Shown: in pieces, positions 29,718-38,059 of the stretch
Numbering within the stretch: the first letter of the stretch is position 1
How the letters are laid out: the number at the start of each line of letters is the position of its first letter
DNA from: Streptomyces violaceusniger
Lineage (GTDB): Bacteria > Actinomycetota > Actinomycetes > Streptomycetales > Streptomycetaceae
Length of the DNA stretch: 64,000 nt
Reading direction: 5' to 3'
NCBI GenBank assembly: GCA_005405945.1
Contig: BJHW01000001.1
Location: forward strand, 3,782,001 to 3,846,000
The notes under the pieces: model-generated
What the model was told of the DNA's origin: nothing
Seen by the model: only the letters and a program-made list of their open reading frames with translations
The model's database searches: none
Program-made: the position numbers and the translations under genes

Positions 29718-30668
29718 GTGTCCGCAGTCGCACCCGACGGACGCAAGATGCTGCGCCTGGAGGTCCGGAACAGCCAGACCCCCATCGAGCGCAAGCCCGA
29801 GTGGATCAAGACCCGGGCGAAGATGGGCCCCGAGTACACCGAGCTGCACGGCCTGGTGAAGCGGGAGGGCCTGCACACCGTGTGTCAGGAGGCGGGCTGT
29901 CCGAACATCTATGAGTGCTGGGAGGACCGCGAGGCGACCTTCCTCATCGGCGGCGACCAGTGCACCCGGCGCTGCGACTTCTGCCAGATCGACACCGGCA
30001 AGCCGCAGGCGCTGGACCGCGACGAGCCGCGCCGGGTGGCCGAATCCGTACGCACCATGGAGCTGAAGTACGCGACCGTCACCGGCGTGGCCCGTGACGA
30101 TCTGGAGGACGGCGGCGCCTGGCTCTACGCGGAGACCGTGCGCCAGATCCACTCCCTGATGCCGGACACCGGTGTGGAGCTGCTGATCCCCGACTTCAAC
30201 GCGGTCCCCGAGCAGCTCGCCGAGGTCTTCTCGGCCCGTCCCGAGGTGCTCGCGCACAACGTCGAGACGGTGCCGCGGATCTTCAAGCGCATCCGCCCCG
30301 GCTTCCGTTACGAGCGCTCGCTCGAGGTGATCACCAAGGCGCGCGAGGCGGGTCTGGTCACCAAGTCCAACCTGATCCTGGGCATGGGCGAGGAGCGCGA
30401 GGAGATCAGCCAGGCGCTCCAGGACCTCCATGACGCGGGCTGTGAGCTGATCACCATCACCCAGTACCTGCGGCCGTCCCCGCGGCACCACCCCGTGGAG
30501 CGCTGGGTCAAGCCCCAGGAGTTCGTGGAGCTCAAGGAGGAGGCGGAGGAGATCGGCTACGCCGGGGTCATGTCCGGCCCGCTGGTCCGCTCCTCGTACC
30601 GGGCCGGCCGTCTGTACCAGCAGGCGATCGAGCGGCGCAATGTCGCGGTGGCTTCCCAGGCCGTCTGA
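29718..30668 (+). CDS. lipA: LipA: lipoyl synthase
   Basis: This radical-SAM enzyme inserts two sulfurs into octanoyl-lipoyl domains. The auxiliary cluster cysteines are C56, C61 and C67 in CQEAGCPNIYEC, and the radical-SAM cluster cysteines are C82, C86 and C89 in CTRRCDFC. RSSYRAG near the C-terminus carries the conserved Ser that ligates the auxiliary cluster. GTG 29718 gives 316 residues starting VSAVAPDGRKMLRLEV, as in other Streptomyces; an upstream in-frame start would add 28 unlike residues. Confidence 0.97.
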   Translation: MSAVAPDGRKMLRLEVRNSQTPIERKPEWIKTRAKMGPEYTELHGLVKREGLHTVCQEAGCPNIYECWEDREATFLIGGDQCTRRCDFCQIDTGKPQALDRDEPRRVAESVRTMELKYATVTGVARDDLEDGGAWLYAETVRQIHSLMPDTGVELLIPDFNAVPEQLAEVFSARPEVLAHNVETVPRIFKRIRPGFRYERSLEVITKAREAGLVTKSNLILGMGEEREEISQALQDLHDAGCELITITQYLRPSPRHHPVERWVKPQEFVELKEEAEEIGYAGVMSGPLVRSSYRAGRLYQQAIERRNVAVASQAV

Positions 30669-30830
30669 CTCTCCGTCGCCGCACCGCCGTCACGTTCCGT
30701 CGGCGGTCGGCCGCGTGAGCAACACGCTGTGTGATTGCGAGCACACACGGATTCGAGGGCTCCGAGAGGAGCCGCAGGTCAAGTGCGGAATACGGGCCGC
30801 AGCAGGGTTTCATCGGTGTTTGACCGGCCA

Positions 30831-30846
30831 GTCACGCACTGGTAAC
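30831..30846. promoter_or_regulatory. Possible GlnR half-box pair
   Basis: GTCAC-N6-GTAAC fits the gTnAc-N6-GaAAc pattern of actinobacterial GlnR boxes at the correct 11-bp spacing. It lies 78 bp before the small gene at 30924. A further GTAAC follows at 30855, but 13 bp on. Chance is possible. Confidence 0.35.
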
Positions 30847-30923
30847 ACCATTGGGTAACGATTGAGCCACGCACCGCTTATACGTTGTGCGTAGTGATCA
30901 TCCGCCGCTTCCGAGGGGTATCC

Positions 30924-31121
30924 ATGCCGGCTGCGCCCGTACGCCCGTCCGTCACCGACGCGCTCCTCGTCCTGGAAGGTCTGCTGCTACGCGGCGGGCA
31001 GCGCACCGCCCGCCGCAACGCCTGGACGGCCGTGCTCGAGGACCGGCGCCGGGCCAAGGACCGGGACGAGGCCGAACACGTGCTGGAGGCCGTGTCCACC
31101 GGGGCTTCCCAGGCCACGTAA
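30924..31121 (+). CDS. Small conserved hypothetical protein (65 aa)
   Basis: The protein is MPAAPVRPSVTDALLVLEGL followed by an Arg-rich amphipathic helix region (GGQRTARRNAWTAVLEDRRR) and EAEHVLEAV. GAGGGG precedes the ATG. It has no membrane segment. It ends 10 bp before the DUF4191 gene and so shares its transcript. Function unknown; it appears conserved at this place in Streptomyces. Confidence 0.75.
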   Translation: MPAAPVRPSVTDALLVLEGLLLRGGQRTARRNAWTAVLEDRRRAKDRDEAEHVLEAVSTGASQAT

Positions 31122-31131
31122 ACTTCGCTGT

Positions 31132-31811
31132 ATGGCGAGGAAGGAAACATCCGAGAACCCCGGGCGGCTGAAGCAGATCGCCCTGACCTACAAGATGACC
31201 AAACGGGTCGACCCGAAGGTCACACTTGTCGTCGCCGGCGTGGGGATTGTCACCTTCGGTGTCCTTCTCGCGATCGGCTTCTGGATCGGCCACCCGATCT
31301 TCCTGGGCATCCTGGGCTTCGTCCTGGCCTTCCTCGCGATGGCGATCATTTTCGGCCGCCGTGCCGAGCGGGCCGCCTTCGGACAGATGGAGGGCCAGCC
31401 GGGCGCGGCGGCCGCGGTGTTGGAGAACGTGGGCCGCGGCTGGTCGGTGACCCCGCGGTGGCGATGAACCGCAACCAGGACGTCATCCACCGCGCGGTGG
31501 GCAAGGCGGGCATCGTGCTGGTCGCCGAGGGCAACCCGAACCGGCTCAAGGGCATGCTGGCGGCCGAGAAGAAGAAGATGGCGCGCATCGTCGCGGACGT
31601 CCCGGTCCACGATGTGATCGTCGGCTCCGGCGAGGGCCAGGTCGAGATCAAGAAGCTCCGCACCACGCTGCTGAAGCTCCCCCGGGTGCTGCCGGGCGCG
31701 CAGGTCACGGTGGTGAACGACCGGCTGCGCGCGCTGGGCGACCTGATGAGCAACATGCCGATTCCGAAGGGCCCGATGCCCAAGGGGATGCGGATGCCGA
31801 AGGGGCGCTGA
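31132..31811 (+). CDS. DUF4191 membrane protein, one frameshift
   Basis: The N-terminus MARKETSENPGRLKQIALTY and two adjacent membrane helices (VTLVVAGVGIVTFGVLLAIG and IFLGILGFVLAFLAMAIIFG) match DUF4191. After C-run 31451-31454, one missing base shifts the frame; repaired, it reads VTPAVAMNRNQDVIHRAVGK, and the cytoplasmic domain ends in a Met/Pro/Lys-rich tail (PIPKGPMPKGMRMPKG). Full length is 226 residues. The family is actinobacterial and sits beside lipA, RDD and glnA in many genomes; no role is established. Confidence 0.88.
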
Positions 31812-31845
31812 GCACCCTCCTCACCGAATCACCGAAACGGATGGG

Positions 31846-31882
31846 ACGGCGGCCCGGACGGAGAGTCCGGGCCGCCGTTTCG
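31846..31882 (+). terminator. Terminator after DUF4191
   Basis: A perfect 14-bp stem (ACGGCGGCCCGGAC with GTCCGGGCCGCCGT), loop GGAGA, then TTTCG. It lies 34 bp after the stop codon and also faces the end of the convergent RDD gene. Confidence 0.85.
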
Positions 31883-31984
31883 TATGTCCGTTTCGTATGT
31901 CGGGCCGCCTGCCGCCGTTTCGCGGGTAACGCCGTCGTCCGCGCGTAACGCCGTTGTACACAATCCGCGGGCAATACCAGCGGC

Positions 31985-32452
31985 TCAGACCCTGATCTGC
32001 ACCGCGCGGGAGAGCCGGTCGTGCAGCCCGCGGGTGTCGCGGTCCCAGACCACCGCCGGGATGGCCAGCACCAGCAGCACACTGCGCAGCACGGCCCGCG
32101 GCAGGCTCAGCCGCACCCCGCCCTCGCCGATGACCCGCAGCTTCAGCAGCAGCTTGCCGGGGGTGGCGCCGACGGTGCCCACGGTGACCAGGCTCAGCGC
32201 CAGGAAGACCAGCAGCGCCCAGTTCCCGGCGACCTGGGCGTTACGGCCGGACAGCAGCGCGTAGGAGACGAGCAGGCACAGGCCCCAGTCGATGAAGAGC
32301 GCCCCGAAGCGGCGTCCCAGCGGCGCGATGGAGCCCGGTCCGCTCTCGGGAAGGCCGAGGCCCTGGCCCCGGTAGCCGAAGTCGACGCCCATCTCCTCGG
32401 CGGCCGCGCGAGGTCCGGAAAGCCACGATCCGATTGCTTGCCTCTTGTCCAC
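31985..32452 (-). CDS. RDD-family membrane protein
   Basis: The 155-residue protein has the RDD core: PLGRRFGALFIDWGLCLLVS (conserved Arg and Asp in the first helix), a second helix NWALLVFLALSLVTVGTVGA, then TPGKLLLKLRVI and the helix VLLVLAIPAVVWDRDTRGLH with the last Asp pair. RDD proteins are small membrane proteins, some linked to ion exchange. It converges on DUF4191 and diverges from glnA. Function here is unknown. Confidence 0.88.
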   Translation of the reverse strand: MDKRQAIGSWLSGPRAAAEEMGVDFGYRGQGLGLPESGPGSIAPLGRRFGALFIDWGLCLLVSYALLSGRNAQVAGNWALLVFLALSLVTVGTVGATPGKLLLKLRVIGEGGVRLSLPRAVLRSVLLVLAIPAVVWDRDTRGLHDRLSRAVQIRV

Positions 32453-32582
32453 CCGTCTACGTTACTGCGACCGCATACGTTCCCCGGGCCGGACCCCTTC
32501 CCAGCGGCTCCCGCGCCCCCGTACGGCGCCTTTTCCGAGGCCACGAGGGCTTCGCGAGCCTCCGCGAGCCCGTGCGAGCCGG

Positions 32583-32620
32583 TTAACCTGGGTGAAACAA
32601 ATGGGTCATGCCCGGGAAAT
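32583..32620 (+). promoter_or_regulatory. Two GlnR operator boxes in the glnA promoter
   Basis: Box 1 is TTAAC-N6-GAAAC (32583-32598) and box 2 is GTCAT-N6-GAAAT (32605-32620). Both fit gTnAc-N6-GaAAc, and they start 22 bp apart, two helical turns. Known GlnR control of glnA in Streptomyces uses this architecture, so nitrogen-limited activation is expected. Confidence 0.8.
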
Positions 32621-32717
32621 CCCGTCTGCCTATGGTCGGCGAGAGCGCGCCACCGCACATGGAATCGCGCCACCGGACATATCCCCGTCCCACCGCGGCC
32701 GGGCTAGGAGGAGTTGG

Positions 32718-34127
32718 ATGTTCCAGAACGCCGACGACGCTCGGAAGTTCATCTCGGACGAGGACGTGAAGTTCGTCGATGTCCGTTTCTGTGACCTTCC
32801 CGGCGTCATGCAGCACTTCACCGTACCGGCGGAGGCGTTCGACCCGCACGAGGAGCTGGCCTTCGACGGCTCGTCGATCCGCGGCTTCCAGGCGATCCAC
32901 GAGTCGGACATGGCCCTGCGCGCCGACCTCTCCACGGCGCGTGTCGACCCGTTCCGCCGGGACAAGACCCTCAACATCAACTTCTTCATCCACGACCCGA
33001 TCACGGGCGAGCAGTACAGCCGTGACCCGCGGAACATCGCCAAGAAGGCCGAGGCGTACCTCGCCTCCACCGGCATCGCGGACACCGCGTACTTCGGCCC
33101 GGAGGCGGAGTTCTACGTCTTCGACAGCGTGCGCTTCGAGACCAAGGCGAACGAGTCCTTCTACCACATCGACTCCGAGGCGGGCGCCTGGAACACCGGT
33201 GCGCTTCAGGACAACCGCGGCTACAAGGTCCGCTACAAGGGTGGCTACTTCCCGACCCCGCCGGTCGACCACTTCGCCGACCTGCGCGCCGAGATCACCC
33301 TCGAGCTGAACAAGGCCGGTCTCCAGGTCGAGCGCCAGCACCACGAGGTGGGCACCGCCGGCCAGGCCGAGATCAACTACAAGTTCAACACGCTGCTGGC
33401 CGCGGCCGACGACCTGATGCTGTTCAAGTACATCGTCAAGAACGTGGCGTGGAAGAACGGCAAGACCGCGACCTTCATGCCGAAGCCGATCTTCGGTGAC
33501 AACGGCTCGGGCATGCACGTCCACCAGTCGCTGTGGCAGGGCGGCTCCCCGCTCTTCTACGACGAGCAGGGCTACGCGGGCCTGTCGGACACCGCCCGCT
33601 ACTACATCGGCGGCATCCTCAAGCACGCCCCGTCGCTGCTGGCCTTCACCAACCCGACGGTGAACTCCTACCACCGCCTGGTCCCGGGCTTCGAGGCGCC
33701 GGTCAACCTGGTGTACTCGCAGCGTAACCGCTCCGCCGCGATGCGTATCCCGATCACCGGCTCCAACCCGAAGGCCAAGCGCGTCGAGTTCCGCGCCCCG
33801 GACTCCTCCGGCAACCCGTACCTGGCCTTCTCCGCCCTGCTCCTCGCGGGTCTGGACGGCATCAAGAACAAGATCGAGCCGGCCGAGCCGATCGACAAGG
33901 ACCTCTACGAGCTCGCCCCCGAGGAGCACGCGGGCGTCCCGCAGGTCCCGACCTCCCTCCCGGCCGTCCTCGACTCCCTCGAGTCCGACCACGAGTTCCT
34001 CCTCCAGGGCGGTGTCTTCACCTCCGACCTGATCGAGACCTGGATCGACTACAAGCGCACCAACGAGATCGCCCCGCTGCAGCTGCGTCCGCACCCGCAC
34101 GAGTTCGAGCTCTACTTCGACGTGTAA
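32718..34127 (+). CDS. glnA: Glutamine synthetase type I
   Basis: GSI makes glutamine from glutamate, ammonium and ATP as a dodecamer. The protein is 469 residues, exact for GSI-beta. It shows FDGSSIRGFQAIHESDM, FGPEAEFYVFD, GTAGQAEINYKFN, KPIFGDNGSGMHVHQSLW and NSYHRLVPGFEAPV (ATP and metal sites). The adenylylation Tyr is Y397 in DKDLYELAPEE, so activity is probably also controlled by GlnE. AGGAGGAG precedes ATG 32718 at good spacing. Two GlnR boxes lie upstream and a terminator follows. Confidence 0.98.
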   Translation: MFQNADDARKFISDEDVKFVDVRFCDLPGVMQHFTVPAEAFDPHEELAFDGSSIRGFQAIHESDMALRADLSTARVDPFRRDKTLNINFFIHDPITGEQYSRDPRNIAKKAEAYLASTGIADTAYFGPEAEFYVFDSVRFETKANESFYHIDSEAGAWNTGALQDNRGYKVRYKGGYFPTPPVDHFADLRAEITLELNKAGLQVERQHHEVGTAGQAEINYKFNTLLAAADDLMLFKYIVKNVAWKNGKTATFMPKPIFGDNGSGMHVHQSLWQGGSPLFYDEQGYAGLSDTARYYIGGILKHAPSLLAFTNPTVNSYHRLVPGFEAPVNLVYSQRNRSAAMRIPITGSNPKAKRVEFRAPDSSGNPYLAFSALLLAGLDGIKNKIEPAEPIDKDLYELAPEEHAGVPQVPTSLPAVLDSLESDHEFLLQGGVFTSDLIETWIDYKRTNEIAPLQLRPHPHEFELYFDV

Positions 34128-34161
34128 GTCGTACGCGCTCTGTGAGCTCCTCCAGCTCCGT

Positions 34162-34205
34162 CCGAGCCCCCGCCACCGCCCCGATGGGCGAGGGCGGGGG
34201 CTCGG
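34162..34205 (+). terminator. Terminator after glnA
   Basis: A perfect 13-bp stem, CCGAGCCCCCGCC with GGCGGGGGCTCGG, with an 18-nt loop, 35 bp after the glnA stop. It also faces the convergent Ig-like gene. Confidence 0.8.
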
Positions 34206-34224
34206 TGGTGTGGGGGAGGGAGTG

Positions 34225-34814
34225 TCAAGCCGCCGGGTTGACGGTCTGGGTGTCCGTGCCCGAGGACGGCAGGAAGCTGGTGTCGCCGTTGTAGAGGGCG
34301 ATCACGGGGTGGGTGCCGACGCCCAGGGTGTTGAGGGACAGCATCGCGACGCCCCCGACAGTGGCTGGACGAAGGCGCCGCCGCCGGAGCCGCCGATGAT
34401 GAAGGTGACCGTGCCGGTCGGGACGCCCGCGCCGGGCGCGACCGGGGTGACGGTGGCGGTGAACGTCACCGAGTCGCCCAGCGTGGACGGATCCGGCGAG
34501 GAGGACACCGATGTGGTGGTGGCCGACTGGACGACGAGGATGACGTTGGCGCCGGTGGACGGGGAGAAGTTGGTGTCACCGTTGTAGTTGCCGAGGACGG
34601 CGTGGGCGCCGACGCTCAGGTTGGGGACGGTGACCGAGGTCGTCCCGCCCGACAGCGTCCCGGTCACGGTGGGGCCACCGGTGATGACGAAGGTGACGTC
34701 GCCGGTGGGGGTTCCGGTGCCGAGCGGGATCACGGTGGCGGTGAGCGTGACCGACTGTCCGAAGGTGGCGGGGTTGGGTGAGACCGTGACCAGCGTGATC
34801 GTGGGCGTAGCCAT
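34225..34814 (-). CDS. Two-domain Ig-like (Big-type) repeat protein, one frameshift
   Basis: Two ~90-residue bacterial Ig-like domains follow each other. Each has the pattern SxPxPxTxGxSVTxTATV, then TPTGxVTFxI, then GxHxVxxxYNGDTxFxPS. The start MATPTITLVTVSPNPATFGQ at 34814 has GGAGGG upstream and no signal peptide. C-run 34352-34356 on the plus strand has lost one base; repaired, domain 2 ends ALYNGDTSFLPSSGTDTQTV and the protein is 196 residues. Such proteins are usually cell-surface or tail-fibre-like; the absence of an export signal is odd. Confidence 0.8.
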
Positions 34815-35154
34815 GGGTGGCCCTCCAAGTGGTGTGGGGTGGTGGGCCGTTACTCGCCACGCATGCGGGAACACGGCGCGGCGGCGCATCGGCGGTCAAG
34901 GGGTGCGCGCGTACGGCGATCCACGCGGGGGCGTCCCGCGTCGCCGTCCCCCGGCAGATGTGGAACCCACCGGTCTGTAGCACCAGTAGGCGCGCGACAC
35001 GCCGCCACCCGCCAGGGATGTGCCGCCGAATTACCCCGGATGGCGCAGCGCTCGGCGGCCTTCCCCGCGCACACCATCCGCCCCGAGCGGCGCGCGTTCC
35101 CCGTGGTCAGGGCACCGCGTACGCACTGCGCACAGGGCGTGTCGCGGCGTTGCC

Positions 35155-35275
35155 GCGTTGGCGCGGTGTGGCGTTGGCGCGGTGTGGCGTTGGCGCGGTG
35201 TGGCGTTGGCGCGGTGTGGCGTTGGCGCGGTGTGGCGTTGGCGCGGTGTGGCGTTGGCGCGGTGCCGCGTGCGCA
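35155..35275. repeat. 16-bp minisatellite
   Basis: About seven head-to-tail copies of GCGGTGTGGCGTTGGC, the first and last slightly diverged. It lies in the 520-bp gap (34815-35334) between the Ig-like gene and the Gly-rich membrane protein. No gene is supported in that gap. Confidence 0.85.
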
Positions 35276-35334
35276 ACGCCACCGCGTACCGGGCGGGTTG
35301 CCGTGCTTGCCTCGGGCGCGTCGGCCCGGGGTGG

Positions 35335-36710
35335 TCAGCCGTCGCCGAAGCCTCCCCCGAAGCCACCGCCGTCGCCGAAACCGCCGCCATCGCCGAAGCC
35401 GCCCCCGAAGCCGCCATCGTCGAAGCCACCGCCGGAGTCGCCGCCGTCCCCGCCGTCGCCGAAACCACCGTCGAACGCACCGGTCCCGTAGTCGGGGCCG
35501 AGGGACCCGCCCAGCAGCGTGCCGGCCAGCAGCCCGGGCAGCAGCATCGAGCCGTAGCCGCCGAAGTAGCCGCCCGCCCAGGGCCCGTAGGCCGGACCGG
35601 CGTCCCAGTACGGGCGGTGCCGGTCGCCGCCGACCGGGACGGTGCGGGTGTCCGGGTAGAGGCCGTCGTCGATGCGGGTGGCGTCCGCGGCGCAGGCGGG
35701 GACGGAGCGCTGGGTGCCGCCCGGGGGTGCCCACGGGACGTCCCGGACCGAGGGACCGTGGCGCGGGTCGAAGAAGCACGGGGGCCGCCGCTGGGGCAGC
35801 GGACCGCCCTCACGGCGGGCTTCGAGGACCGCCAGCGCGAAGCGGCCCTCCTCCAGCACCTCGGTCACCGGCCGTACGTCCTCGGGCCGCCGGGCGGCGG
35901 CCGACCTGGCCTTCGCCTCCTCGTAGGCGTCCAGGGCACGGCCGTAGTCGTCCGCCATCTCGGGGTGGACGCGGGGTCGGCGGGGTCGAAGCGGGTCCCG
36001 CTGAGCTTCTCGCCGTACGCGGTGATGTCCTCCTCGACCGCGCCGCGCACCTGCTCCAGCTCGGCCCGTTCGCGCTCGCGGCTCTGCTCGCGGGTGCGCC
36101 GCAGCATGAGCAGACCGCCTCCGCCGACGGCGGCCAGGACGATCAGCACCGCCACCGCGTCCCCCACCGACATGGTGGAGCCCCGCGCGCCCTGGTCGCC
36201 GCCGGTCCCCTGGCCGGTCCGGTCGTGGATCGCGGTGGCCGTGTCGGTCACGAAGCCGTTCAGGACCGCGGCGAGGTCGTGCGGGTGCTGCCGCAGGTTC
36301 CGCTCCGCCAGCGCCCGCGAGGTGCGTCCGGGCAGCACCGAGGTGTCGGAGGCCGCCCCGAAGGAGGAGCCGAGCGCCACCGCGTAGACGCCGGGGCGGT
36401 CGACGGCGGCGCGCAGCCGCCCGAAGACGCGCTCACCGCCGTACGCGGGGTTGTCCGGCAGAACGGCCACGTAGACCGGCACGTCCGCCTTGCGGATGTG
36501 TGCCACCAGGGCGCGCGCCTGTCCGGCGCTCAGGGCGTCGGAGGCGCCGGAATCGACGTACACGGGGCTGCTGCGCAGCGCCTTGCCGATCTTGTTCACA
36601 TCCGTCTCGGCATGGGCACCCCCGGCGGTGAGCAGCACCGCCGTCAGGGCGACGAGGATGGCCAGCAGGAGCGTGCCCCATCGTGGCGTCTTGCCGAACA
36701 CACTTCGCAT
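35335..36710 (-). CDS. Secreted/membrane protein with Gly-rich C-terminus, one frameshift
   Basis: It has a signal peptide at residues 1-34 (hydrophobic LLLAILVALTAVLLTAG, cleavage near AHA-ET). An extracellular domain follows (SSPVYVDSGASDALSAGQAR, then VPVYVAVLPDNPAYGGERVF), recalling the Rv1476/TPM-like actinobacterial family. A membrane helix GDAVAVLIVLAAVGGGGLLM lies at ~183-202, then a coiled region. The C-terminal half is Pro-rich and ends in a ~55-residue Gly/Phe/Asp tail (DGGFGGGFGDGGGFGDGGG). A G-run loss on the plus strand at 35962-35965 breaks the frame; repaired length is 458. Function unknown. Confidence 0.75.
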
Positions 36711-37033
36711 TTACCCGCATAGAGGGCAGGTATGCGCCGGTATGCCCCTCGGCGCCGCATGGCTGACCCCATACGACGCGGCGCCCGCTCCCCCCTCAGC
36801 GCACCTCTCATCCCACGCGCGGCGCGCATGGCCCGCCATCACCTGCCCGCGCACGCTTGGCGCGCATCACGTGACGTCACGCGCATCACGTGGCGTCAGA
36901 GGAAGCGGCCGCCGGCCAGGCAGGGTGCCGGGGGCGGCATTGCGCGGTGAGCCGGATAGCCCTCCTGGCCGATGTCGAGGCGGGCGGCCGGGCCGACGTC
37001 GACCGCCTGACCCCGGACGGAGTCCATACGGGG

Positions 37034-37212
37034 CTCAGCAGGTCGGAGGAAGTCCGCTACGGTTCGGGCAGCGCCCCGAAGGGGCGCGGGGCCGTGTCGA
37101 TGTGCGGCTCCGCCGCGCGGCTGTGTCGATATGCGGCTCCGCCGCGTGGGACCAGCCACGACGGCGCCGCAGTCGGCCAACGACGCATGGCGCCACTTCC
37201 CGCGGAGCGCTT
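37034..37212 (-). repeat. Dispersed ~150-bp element, copy B (inverted)
   Basis: Reading on the minus strand from 37212 it starts AGCGCTCCGCGGGAAGTGGC and follows copy A (4070-4222) almost base for base. The unit around GCGGCGGAGCCGC is present twice instead of once. It lies after the LysE terminator. The rest of the gap 36711-37246 shows no gene. Confidence 0.75.
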
Positions 37213-37249
37213 AGGGTCCTTCTGACGGATCTCCGCCAGAAGGACCCTA
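37212..37249 (-). terminator. Terminator overlapping the LysE stop codon
   Basis: A 13-bp perfect stem (TAGGGTCCTTCTG with CAGAAGGACCCTA) whose 3' arm on the plus strand contains the complement of the LysE TAG. A smaller CGGA/TCCG stem sits inside the loop. Confidence 0.85.
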
Positions 37250-37884
37250 GTCCGCGCGGCCGGTCGCGGCGACGGTGACGCCGAGGCCGATCATGGAGAG
37301 TCCACCGACGCCGCCGACCGTGGCCAGGCGCCGCGGGGAGCGGGCGAACCAGGTGCGGGCGGTGGCCGCGGCCAGGCCCCAGACGCTGTCGGAGACCACC
37401 GCGATGGCGTTGAAGACCAGCCCGAGCAGCAGCATCTGCAGCACCACATGCCCCCGCTCGCGGTCGACGAACTGGGGCAGTACGGCGGCGAAGAACACGA
37501 TCGTCTTGGGGTTGGCCACACCGACCGCGAACCCCTCCCACAGCGTGCGCAGGCCTCCGTGGGCGGGGCCGTCGCCGGTGAAGGCGGCCTGCAGCGAGCG
37601 GCGCTGCCGCACCGCCTTGACCCCAGGTACACCAGATACGCGGCGCCCACCAGCTTCAGCGCGGTGAAGACGAGGACCGAGCGCTCCACCACCGACCCGA
37701 CGCCCAGCGCCACGGCCACGACCAGCGCATACGCCCCGAGCGTATTGCCGACGACCGTGGTCAGCGCGGCGCGGCGGCCCTGGGCCAGTGCCCGGCCGAC
37801 CACGAAGAGCACGCTCGGACCGGGGATCACGATCAGCAGGAACGACATGGCCGCGAAGGCGAGCAGTCGGTCGATGGACACCAT
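37247..37884 (-). CDS. LysE-family amino acid/metabolite exporter, one frameshift
   Basis: The start is MVSIDRLLAFAAMSFLLIVI followed by PGPSVLFVVGRALAQGRRAA, the conserved N-terminal PGP helix of LysE/RhtB exporters. It continues with GNTLGAYALVVAVALGVGSV, LVGAAYLVYLGVKAVRQRRS (repaired), FAVGVANPKTIVFFAAVLPQ and MIGLGVTVAATGRAD. C-run 37621-37624 lacks one base; the repaired length is 212, with six membrane helices. ATG 37893 (MRFMVSID) is also possible; neither has a clear ribosome site. The exported substrate is unknown. Confidence 0.88.
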
Positions 37885-38059
37885 GAAGCGCATCGAAGCA
37901 CGCGACCGGCGCGCGACTCCAGCGCTTTTCCCGGTCGCGTGACGCGCGGGACGCGCTCCACGATCGGTGGACCTCGTCGTAAACCCTGGACGCCCGGGTC
38001 CCGGTCTGCGGGAGTCTGAGGCATACCGAATGGAAAACACACCCTCAGGGGGATTTGTG

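Noticed and set aside
30842..30859. GTAAC pair at 30842 and 30855 as a second GlnR box
   Set aside because: The spacing is 13 bp, not the 11 bp required for the a/b half-sites.
34225..34814. Phage tail or surface adhesin operon around the Ig-like protein
   Set aside because: Only this one small protein is present; neighbours are glnA and an unrelated membrane protein, and no phage structural gene is seen.
36732..36950. A 72-codon plus-strand frame before the dispersed element
   Set aside because: Arg/Pro/His-rich composition, no ribosome site, and it ends in repeat DNA; not supported as a gene.
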